DNA of 64,000 nucleotides from SG8-30 sp963710135 (GTDB lineage: Bacteria; Pseudomonadota; Gammaproteobacteria; Steroidobacterales; Steroidobacteraceae): the NCBI GenBank assembly GCA_963710135.1, contig CAVPYY010000002.1, positions 186,001-250,000 of the forward strand, given 5' to 3'. Shown here one piece after another: positions 36,216-45,065 of the stretch (within the stretch, counting starts at the first letter, position 1; every line of letters starts with the position of its first letter). The notes beneath the pieces were generated by a model. That model searched no databases. It had not been told where the DNA came from and saw only the letters and a list, made by a program, of their open reading frames with translations. The translations under genes and the position numbers were made by a program.

Positions 36216-36946
36216 ACGAACTGGATTTCATCGTCCCGGAATGGCCGGCGCCCGCCGGCGTGCGCGCCATCATCACCACCCGGCGCGGTGGAGTCAGTGG
36301 CGGGCCCTTCGCTTCGCTGAACCTCGGTGATCATGTCGGCGACGACGCTGAGGCCGTCGCGGCCAATCGGGTGCGGGTCGCAGCCAGCCTGCACCTGCCG
36401 GGGCCACCGATGTGGCTCGAGCAGGTCCACGGTACGGCCATCGCCCGCTACTCGCGCGGCAGCCGGCCGCGCGCGGACGCTGCCCTGGCCCGCGCGCCGG
36501 GCGAGGTGTGCGCGGTGCTCACCGCCGACTGCCTGCCGGTGCTGCTTGCCCACCGTGCCGGCACCGTCGTCGGGGTCGCCCACGCCGGCTGGCGCGGCCT
36601 GGCGGCCGGGGTGATCGAGCGCACCGTCGAGGCGCTGGCGGTGGAGCCCGCTTCGCTCATGGCGTGGCTCGGCCCGGCCATCGGGCCAGAGGCCTTCGAG
36701 GTCGGTGAGGAGGTTCGTGAGCAGTTCATCGCGGCCGATCCCGCCGCAGTGGCGGATTTCCGGCCCGGCGAGCGGGGGCGCTGGCTGGCGGATATCTTCT
36801 CGCTGGCGCGCCGTCGCCTCGCGGCATGCGGGGTTTCCCAGGTGGCAGGCGGCGGTCAGTGCACCGTTGCCGACCCCGGACGGTTCTTCTCGTATCGCCG
36901 CGACGGCATGACCGGCCGGATGGCGGCATTGATCTGGATGGAGTAG
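36212..36946 (+). CDS. pgeF: Peptidoglycan editing factor PgeF (YfiH, multicopper-oxidase-like fold)
   Basis: DUF152/YfiH family. Members act on mis-incorporated amino acids in peptidoglycan precursors in E. coli and as purine nucleoside phosphorylase or polyphenol oxidase elsewhere. The 244-residue product shows TTRRGGVSGGPFASLNLGDHVGDD, WLEQVHGTAI with the conserved His, LTADCLPVLLAHRAG with Cys, and VAHAGWRGLAAGVIERTV with the metal His. The ATG overlaps the rluD stop. The rluD-pgeF-clpB order is common in proteobacteria; here a repeat array and a transporter gene come before clpB. Confidence 0.93.
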   Translation: MNELDFIVPEWPAPAGVRAIITTRRGGVSGGPFASLNLGDHVGDDAEAVAANRVRVAASLHLPGPPMWLEQVHGTAIARYSRGSRPRADAALARAPGEVCAVLTADCLPVLLAHRAGTVVGVAHAGWRGLAAGVIERTVEALAVEPASLMAWLGPAIGPEAFEVGEEVREQFIAADPAAVADFRPGERGRWLADIFSLARRRLAACGVSQVAGGGQCTVADPGRFFSYRRDGMTGRMAALIWME

Positions 36947-36980
36947 CGTGCGGCGGCGCTTGACCGCTGGTGTAGCCTAA

Positions 36981-37062
36981 GGGACTGTCCCCGCAGGGGA
37001 CTGTCCCCTGCGGGGACAGTCCCCTACGGCGGGGACAGTCCCCTACGGCGGGGACAGTCCCC
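36981..37062. repeat. Array of five GGGGAC(T/A)GTCCCC palindromes
   Basis: Units at 36981-36992, 36997-37009, 37012-37024, 37031-37043 and 37050-37062. The first two read ACTGTC and the last three ACAGTC, so the array switches orientation at its centre and its first 43 bases are almost one large palindrome. The last two spacers are identical (TACGGC). The array ends immediately before the ribosome-binding site of the next gene. Confidence 0.9.
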
Positions 37063-37074
37063 TGTGGAGATCGC

Positions 37075-37854
37075 TTGGACACGCTGCTACTCATTCTCGC
37101 CTTCACCGTGCTGAGCGGTGCGCTCAGCGCCACGGTGGCGGGTGCCTTCCTGCTGTTGCCGGAACCGCGGCGGCACGCGCTGCTGCCGCACCTGGTCAGC
37201 TTTGCGACGGGCGCGCTGCTCGGCGCAGCATTGCTGGCGCTGCTGCCGCATGCCATCGAAGGCGCCGGCGAGGGCAACACGCACAAGGTTGGCGCGGCGC
37301 TGCTTCTCGGCATCATGCTGTTCTTCGTGCTCGAGAAAATGGTGCTTTGGCGGCACTGCCACGACGACCCCTGCGAAGCGCACGCGCCACGCGATCACCA
37401 CCGTGACAGCGCATCCGCCACGCTGATCCTGTGGGGCGACGGTTTCCATAACGCGCTGGACGGCGTGCTGATCGCGGCCGCCTTCATGACCGACATCCAC
37501 CTCGGCATCGTCACCGCCATCGCCGTCTTCGCCCACGAGATCCCGCAGGAGATCGGCGACCTCGCCATCCTGGTGCACGGCGGGATGAGCCGGCGCCGCG
37601 CCATGGTGCTCAATGTCGCGGTCAGCCTGACCTCCGTGATCGGTGCCGTGGTCGCCTACTTTGCGCTGGCGCAGGCGCTGGAGTTCGTGCCATACGCCCT
37701 GGCGATTGCCGCAGCGAGCTTCCTGTACGTCGCGGTGGCGGATCTCATTCCCGGGTTGCACCGGCGGGTCGATGCACGCACCTCGCTGCAGCAGGTGACG
37801 CTGATCGTCTTGGGCATGGCGGTGATCTACATCTCGCACTCGCTTGCGCACTAG
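37075..37854 (+). CDS. ZIP family metal transporter (TTG start)
   Basis: Inner-membrane metal importer or exporter of the ZIP family, probably zinc or iron. The 259-residue product has eight hydrophobic segments with a His-rich loop between TM3 and TM4 (RHCHDDPCEAHAPRDHHRD). It carries the two metal motifs, GDGFHNALDGVLIAAAF in TM4 and AVFAHEIPQEIGDLAILV in TM5. The start is TTG at 37075, five bases after a Shine-Dalgarno-like TGGAGA; no ATG or GTG is available nearby. The repeat array ends 12 bases upstream, so its promoter, if any, must lie within or before the array. Confidence 0.9.
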   Translation: MDTLLLILAFTVLSGALSATVAGAFLLLPEPRRHALLPHLVSFATGALLGAALLALLPHAIEGAGEGNTHKVGAALLLGIMLFFVLEKMVLWRHCHDDPCEAHAPRDHHRDSASATLILWGDGFHNALDGVLIAAAFMTDIHLGIVTAIAVFAHEIPQEIGDLAILVHGGMSRRRAMVLNVAVSLTSVIGAVVAYFALAQALEFVPYALAIAAASFLYVAVADLIPGLHRRVDARTSLQQVTLIVLGMAVIYISHSLAH

Positions 37855-37873
37855 CGGGAGGGGGCCGGTCCCC

Positions 37874-37902
37874 GTTGAAATGGCCCGGTTGCGGCCCCAC
37901 CT
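37874..37902 (+). promoter_or_regulatory. Sigma-32 (heat-shock) type promoter of clpB
   Basis: GTTGAAA (37874-37880), 14 bases, then CCCCACCT (37895-37902) match the heat-shock consensus CTTGAAA-N11-16-CCCCATNT closely. Transcription would begin near 37909, about 30 bases before the clpB ATG. It fits ClpB being a heat-shock chaperone. Confidence 0.8.
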
Positions 37903-37940
37903 CCCCGTTGAGCCCACCAGAATCCCCCGGGGACACGCCC

Positions 37941-40514
<2,574 letters not shown>

Positions 40515-40627
40515 CCGCGCCGGGGCGCGCACTGCGGCATAATGCAACGGGGTCGCGACCCGGGCTTGAATGCGCGCCGTTTGCCCCGATCTGCGGATCC
40601 GTCCCCAGTCCATGGAGCCTTGCCGGC

Positions 40628-41056
40628 ATGCCGTTCTACGAATACACCTGCTCGAACTGTGGCCGTCATCACGAGGAGCTGCAGAAGGTCACGGACAAGC
40701 CGCTGCGCAAGTGTCCGGGATGCGGTCGCAACACGTTGTCACGCCTGATGTCCGCCCCGGTCTTCCGTCTCAAGGGCGGCGGCTGGTACGAAACCGATTT
40801 CAAGTCAGACGCCGATAGCAAGCGCAACCTGGCCGGCGAGCGCGACGATGCGCCAAAGGCCGAGGCCGGCTCTGAGAGTGACAAGAAGCCGGACGCAGCG
40901 GCCAAGGAAGACAAGGCGGTCGAAAAGCCAGCCGACAAGCCGGCCGTCCAGAAGCCCACGGCCAAAGCGAAGCCGGCCGCGAAGAAGACGGCCCCCAAGC
41001 CGGTTGCCAAGACCGCCGCGCGCAAGCCGGCTGCCCGGTCCAAGGCCCGCAAGTGA
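40628..41056 (+). CDS. FmdB-type zinc-ribbon protein with Lys/Ala/Pro-rich tail
   Basis: Small regulatory-type zinc ribbon of unknown role. In the 142-residue product, residues 1-55 are the FmdB domain: MPFYEYTCSNCGRHHEELQKV with CxxC, then CPGCG, and LSRLMSAPVFRLKGGGWYETDF, as in the family. From about residue 60 the protein is charged, and from about 95 it becomes an Ala/Lys/Pro/Arg tail with KPA and KPVAK repeats ending AARSKARK. The tail DNA shares a 24-base stretch (22 identical) with the sucD tail. CATAAT at 40538-40543 may be a -10. It precedes a DUF502 gene. Confidence 0.85.
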   Translation: MPFYEYTCSNCGRHHEELQKVTDKPLRKCPGCGRNTLSRLMSAPVFRLKGGGWYETDFKSDADSKRNLAGERDDAPKAEAGSESDKKPDAAAKEDKAVEKPADKPAVQKPTAKAKPAAKKTAPKPVAKTAARKPAARSKARK

Positions 41057-41066
41057 GCGCCTGCCC

Positions 41067-41729
41067 GTGACCGACGAGGTAGAGGTCAAGTCGCTGAGTA
41101 CCGCGCAGCGCCTGCGCCGCTATCTGGTGGCGGGACTGCTGGTCTGGCTGCCAATCGTCGTCACGGTCTTCATCCTGCGCTTCCTGGTCGGGCTGATGGA
41201 CCAGACGATGCTGCTGGTGCCGGCGCAGTGGCGGCCGGAGGCGGTGCTCGGCTTCGGGATTCCGGGTCTCGGCCTGCTGCTCGCGCTCATCCTGTTGATC
41301 ATCACCGGCGTGCTCGTCACCAACCTGGTCGGACGCAAGTTCGTGGCCTGGGGCGACGGGCTGATGCACCGCATCCCCATCGTGCGCTCCATCTACTCGG
41401 GCGCGAAGACGTTCACCGAGACGGTGTTCTCGGACAAGGGCAAGGCGTTCAAGCGGGTGCTGCTGGTGCAGTATCCCCGCCAGGGCCTGTGGAGCCTCGG
41501 CTTCCAGTCCGGGGACGACCTGCCGGAACCTTCGCACCGCACCGGGCATCGCCTGTACTGCGTGTTCATTCCGACCACGCCCAACCCCACCAGCGGGTTC
41601 ATCATCATGGTTCCCGAGGACGACATCATTCCCCTCGACATGGACGTGGATGAGGCCATGCGCCTGATCTTTACGCTCGGGGTCGTGGTGCCGCCCTGGC
41701 CGAACGGGCGGCCGCCGGTGGAGCGCTGA
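41067..41729 (+). CDS. DUF502 family inner-membrane protein
   Basis: Function unknown. I chose GTG 41067 (MTDEVEVKSLS), because the upstream extension is a shadow of the FmdB tail. The 220-residue product has two membrane helices, LRRYLVAGLLVWLPIVVTVFILRFLV and GLGLLLALILLIITGVLVTNLVG. The conserved cytoplasmic part follows: HRIPIVRSIYSGAKTFTETVFS, FKRVLLVQYPRQGLWSLGF and FIPTTPNPTSGFIIMVPEDDIIPLDM. FmdB-DUF502-aspS is a frequent neighbourhood in proteobacteria. It ends 22 bases before the aspS promoter. Confidence 0.9.
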   Translation: MTDEVEVKSLSTAQRLRRYLVAGLLVWLPIVVTVFILRFLVGLMDQTMLLVPAQWRPEAVLGFGIPGLGLLLALILLIITGVLVTNLVGRKFVAWGDGLMHRIPIVRSIYSGAKTFTETVFSDKGKAFKRVLLVQYPRQGLWSLGFQSGDDLPEPSHRTGHRLYCVFIPTTPNPTSGFIIMVPEDDIIPLDMDVDEAMRLIFTLGVVVPPWPNGRPPVER

Positions 41730-41751
41730 GTCGGCGCCGGAAGCCGTCCAT

Positions 41752-41781
41752 TTGCCAGCCGTCCTCGTCGCGCCCTAAAAT
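41752..41781 (+). promoter_or_regulatory. Sigma-70 promoter upstream of aspS
   Basis: TTGCCA (41752-41757), an 18-base spacer and TAAAAT (41776-41781) each match the consensus at five of six positions. The predicted start is near 41788. It is one of the clearest vegetative promoters in the window. Confidence 0.7.
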
Positions 41782-41790
41782 CAAGGCTGC

Positions 41791-41820
41791 AAACTCGCCC
41801 GCGCGGCGGGTTTTTCTTTC
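41791..41820 (+). terminator. Short terminator-like hairpin at the start of the aspS leader
   Basis: AAACTCG-CCCGC-GCG-GCGGG-TTTTTCTTT has a 5-bp GC stem flanked by A and T tracts that can extend it. It ends DUF502 transcripts, but it also lies just downstream of the predicted aspS start site, so transcripts from that promoter must pass it. It may act as an attenuator or a leader stem. Confidence 0.65.
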
Positions 41821-41843
41821 GCTGAATCAGGCTCTTGTCTCAT

Positions 41844-43604
41844 ATGCGTAGTCACTACTGCGGTCAGGTCGATGAGTCGCTCATCGACGCAAGCGTGAGT
41901 GTCGCCGGCTGGGTGCACCGCCGGCGCGACCATGGCGGCGTCATCTTCGTCGATCTTCGCGATCGCGACGGTCTGCTGCAGGTGGTCGTCGATCCGGACA
42001 CGGCCGAGGCGTTCGCCATCGCCGAGCATCTCGGCCGCGAGGACTGCCTGCGCGTCACCGGCCGGGTCCGCCGCCGCCCGGCGGGAACGGCCAATACAAC
42101 CCTGCGCTCGGGCCAGGTCGAGCTGCTGGCCGCGGAGGTGGAGCTGCTGAACGCGGCCGCCACGCCGCCGTTCTCGCTCGACGAGGACGCGGGCGAAGAG
42201 GTCCGGCTGAAGTACCGCTACATCGATCTCAGGCGCGAGGTGATGCAGCAGCGCCTGCGCCTGCGTCATGCAGTGACGCGCGCCATGCGCGGCTACCTGG
42301 ATGCGGAGGGTTTCGTCGACATCGAGACGCCGATGTTGACCAAGGCCACTCCGGAGGGCGCGCGTGACTACCTCGTGCCGTCCCGCACCCATCCAGGCAA
42401 GTTCTTCGCGCTGCCGCAGTCGCCGCAGATCTTCAAGCAGCTGCTGATGATGGGCGGCTTCGACCGCTACTACCAGATCGTGCGCTGTTTCCGCGACGAG
42501 GACCTGCGCGCGGACCGGCAGCCCGAGTTCACGCAGCTCGACATCGAGACGTCCTTCCTCAGCCAGTCGCAGATCATGGACCTCATGGAGGGCCTGATCC
42601 GGTCGCTGTTCAAGACCGTCATGAAGGTCGAGCTGCCCGATCCGTTCCCGCGCCTGACCTATGCCGAGGCGATGCGCCGATACGCCTCGGACAAGCCTGA
42701 CCTGCGCATCGACCTCGAGCTGGTGGACGTCGCGGACCTGGTGCGCGACTGCGACTTCAAGGTGTTCGCGGGCCCGGCGGCGGACGCCGAGGGTCGCGTC
42801 GCGGCGCTGCGGGTGCCCCGGGGTGGCGAGCTGACGCGCAAGCAGATCGACGAGTACACGGCTTATGTCGCGCGCTACGGCGCCAAGGGGCTTGCGTACA
42901 TCAAGGTCAACGATGTCGCGGCAGGACGCGAGGGATTGCAGTCGCCCATCCTCAAGTTCCTGTCGGACACGGCGGTTGCCGGCATCCTGTCGCGGACCGG
43001 GGCGGCGAGCGGCGACCTGATCTTTTTCGGCGCCGACAAGGCGCGCGTGGTGAACGACGCGATCGGGGCACTGCGACTGAAGGTCGGCCAGGACATGGGC
43101 CTGGTGCAAGCCGGCTGGCGGCCGCTGTGGGTCGTGGAGTTCCCGATGTTCGAGTGGGATCCGGACGCGAAGCGCTGGGCGGCCATGCATCACCCGTTCA
43201 CCTCACCGGTCAATCCGGATCCGGCGGCGTTGAGCCAGGCGCCGGGCGCGGCGATCGCTAACGCCTACGACATGGTCCTGAACGGCTCGGAAGTCGGTGG
43301 CGGCTCGGTCCGTATCCACCGGCAGGCCATGCAGAGCGCGGTGTTCGAGCTGCTCGGCATCGGCGAGGACGAGGCCCGCGCCAAGTTCGGCTTCCTGCTG
43401 GACGCGCTGACCTACGGCGCGCCGCCGCACGGCGGGATCGCCTTCGGCCTGGACCGGCTGGTGATGCTGATGGCCGGCGCGGACAGCATCCGCGACGTCA
43501 TCGCGTTCCCGAAGACGCAGTCGGCGTGGTGTCCGCTGACCGAGGCGCCGACCGAGATCGCCGAGGCGCAGTTGAAGGAACTGCACATCCGGGTAAGGCA
43601 GTAG
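41844..43604 (+). CDS. aspS: Aspartyl-tRNA synthetase AspS
   Basis: Class II synthetase that charges tRNA-Asp. I chose the ATG at 41844 (MRSHYCGQV); a TTG three codons upstream is possible. The 586-residue product has the bacterial layout. The OB anticodon-binding domain (1-105) contains GWVHRRRDHGGVIFVDLRDRDG. Motif 1 lies around FVDIETPMLTKATPEGARDYLVPSR and motif 2 is FRDEDLRADRQPEFTQLDIE. The GAD insertion spans about 290-410. Motif 3 is PPHGGIAFGLDRLVMLM. The TAG stop lies inside a perfect inverted repeat shared with sodB. Confidence 0.97.
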   Translation: MRSHYCGQVDESLIDASVSVAGWVHRRRDHGGVIFVDLRDRDGLLQVVVDPDTAEAFAIAEHLGREDCLRVTGRVRRRPAGTANTTLRSGQVELLAAEVELLNAAATPPFSLDEDAGEEVRLKYRYIDLRREVMQQRLRLRHAVTRAMRGYLDAEGFVDIETPMLTKATPEGARDYLVPSRTHPGKFFALPQSPQIFKQLLMMGGFDRYYQIVRCFRDEDLRADRQPEFTQLDIETSFLSQSQIMDLMEGLIRSLFKTVMKVELPDPFPRLTYAEAMRRYASDKPDLRIDLELVDVADLVRDCDFKVFAGPAADAEGRVAALRVPRGGELTRKQIDEYTAYVARYGAKGLAYIKVNDVAAGREGLQSPILKFLSDTAVAGILSRTGAASGDLIFFGADKARVVNDAIGALRLKVGQDMGLVQAGWRPLWVVEFPMFEWDPDAKRWAAMHHPFTSPVNPDPAALSQAPGAAIANAYDMVLNGSEVGGGSVRIHRQAMQSAVFELLGIGEDEARAKFGFLLDALTYGAPPHGGIAFGLDRLVMLMAGADSIRDVIAFPKTQSAWCPLTEAPTEIAEAQLKELHIRVRQ

Positions 43605-43697
43605 GAGGGGTCAGACGCCACTCTGACCCCACCGCGGGGACCGAGTAGCGTCTGACCCCTCCACGAGCGGGGACAGAGTGGCGTCTGACCCCTCCTA
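43602..43697. repeat. Perfect 24-bp inverted repeat covering both convergent stop codons
   Basis: Arms 43602-43625 and 43674-43697 are exact reverse complements, containing GGGGTCAGACGCCACTCTG. A third partial copy (TAGCGTCTGACCCCTCC, 43646-43662) lies between them. The outermost three bases of each arm are the TAG stops of aspS (plus) and sodB (minus). It would form a long hairpin in either transcript and probably ends both. Confidence 0.9.
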
Positions 43698-44333
43698 GCC
43701 GAGGTTCGCTTCGGCGAAGCCCCAGTTGATCAGCTTGTCCAGCACGGCGTTGACGTAGTCCGGCCGGCGGTTCTGGAAGTCCAGGTAGTAGGCGTGCTCC
43801 CACACGTCGATGGTGAGCAGCGGCTTGAGGCCCTGCGTCATCGGTGTCTCCGCGTTGGCGGTCTTGGCGAACGAGAGCTTGCCGTCCTTCGCGACCAGCC
43901 ACGCCCAGCCGCTGCCGAACTGGCCCACCGCGGTCTTGACGAACTCTTCCTTCATCTTGTCGAAGGACCCGAAGTCGCGGTCGATCATGTCGGCCAGTGC
44001 CTTGCCGGGCTTGCCGCCGCCACCCTTCTTCAGGCTGTGCCAGTAGAACGTGTGGTTCCACACCTGCGCCGCGTTGTTGAAGACACCAGCCTCAGCCGGC
44101 TTGCCGGCGGTCGCCTTGATGATCGCCTCCAGCGAGCTGTCGGCGTGGGCGGTGCCCGCGACCAGCTTGTTCAGGTTGTCGACGTAGGCCTTGTGATGCT
44201 TGCCGTAGTGGAAGCCGATGGTGTTCGAGCTGATCACCGGATCCAGCGCGTTGTCGGCATAGGGCAGGGCGGGAAGCGTGAAGGGCGCCTTGCTGCCGTG
44301 CAGTGTCGCGATATTCGTACCGGCCTGGGACAT
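43695..44333 (-). CDS. sodB: Superoxide dismutase, Fe type
   Basis: Removes superoxide in the cytoplasm. The 212-residue product carries metal ligands His42, His94, Asp176 and His180 (GFHYGKHH, WNHTFYW, DVWEHAYYLD). Gln90 in NNAAQVWNH is the position typical of iron enzymes. It is about 16 residues longer at the N-terminus than E. coli SodB. AAGGAG lies eight bases before the ATG, so the long form is the likely start. It ends within the inverted repeat shared with aspS. Confidence 0.95.
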   Translation of the reverse strand: MSQAGTNIATLHGSKAPFTLPALPYADNALDPVISSNTIGFHYGKHHKAYVDNLNKLVAGTAHADSSLEAIIKATAGKPAEAGVFNNAAQVWNHTFYWHSLKKGGGGKPGKALADMIDRDFGSFDKMKEEFVKTAVGQFGSGWAWLVAKDGKLSFAKTANAETPMTQGLKPLLTIDVWEHAYYLDFQNRRPDYVNAVLDKLINWGFAEANLG

Positions 44334-44376
44334 TCGTGTTCTCCTTTGAATTGGGTTGGCGGGGTATTATTCGTTA

Positions 44377-45030
44377 GTGTCGCACGAAGACGCCGAAGTT
44401 CCACGCCCGAGCGTACTGCTGGTTCATGGCCTGTGGATGAACGGCGCGGGAACCTGGTGGCTGCGCCACCGGCTCGAAGAGCAGGGTTTCGACGCTCGTT
44501 CGTTCAATTATCCGACTCTCCACTCCACCGCCGAGCAGGTCGCGGAGCGCCTCGCTGAGGAGGCCGCCGCACTTCGCGGTCCCGTGCATTTCGTCGGTCA
44601 CAGCCTCGGCGGCCTGATGGTGCTCAAGCTGTTCGAGCTGTTCCCGGACCAACCGTCCGGGCGCGTGGTGCTGATGGGCTCACCCGTGGCCGGCAGTACC
44701 GCCGCGCGCAGCGTGGCGAGCTGGGCGATCGGGCCCTCGCTGCTCGGTCCCCTGGCATTGGGCGAGATCGTCGATTCGCCGGGCGGACGGCGCTGGACCC
44801 AGGCACGCGAGCTGGGCGTCATCGCGGGATCGACGTCGGCGGGAATCGGCCGGATCGTGGCGCGCCTGCCGGAGCCGAACGACGGAACGGTGGCGGTGGA
44901 GGAGACCGAGCTGCCGGGTGCCAAGGCGCGTGTCGTGCGCCCGGTAACGCACACCGGCATGTTGTTCTCGACTGGCATTGCCGAGGACGTCGCGGCATTC
45001 CTGCACACGGGACAGTTTGCCGAGGCCTGA
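44377..45030 (+). CDS. Alpha/beta hydrolase
   Basis: Lipase or esterase-like protein of unknown substrate. VLLVHGLWMNGAGTWWLRHRLEEQG is the oxyanion-hole region, nucleophile Ser is in VGHSLGGLM, and a catalytic Asp may lie in LPEPNDGTVAVEE with His in VTHTGMLFS. The start is uncertain. GTG 44377 lies seven bases after TATTAT (44365-44370), so transcription would begin on it and the mRNA would be leaderless. A TTG at 44356 would add seven residues. It is divergent from sodB and convergent with mutS. Confidence 0.82.
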   Translation: MSHEDAEVPRPSVLLVHGLWMNGAGTWWLRHRLEEQGFDARSFNYPTLHSTAEQVAERLAEEAAALRGPVHFVGHSLGGLMVLKLFELFPDQPSGRVVLMGSPVAGSTAARSVASWAIGPSLLGPLALGEIVDSPGGRRWTQARELGVIAGSTSAGIGRIVARLPEPNDGTVAVEETELPGAKARVVRPVTHTGMLFSTGIAEDVAAFLHTGQFAEA

Positions 45031-45065
45031 TATCCGCCGCGTCCCCAGTCGTGCGGCGAAGCGTC

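Noticed and set aside
36981..37062. CRISPR array
   Set aside because: Units are 13-base palindromes with 2-6-base spacers, some identical. There are no 25-40-base unique spacers and no cas genes.
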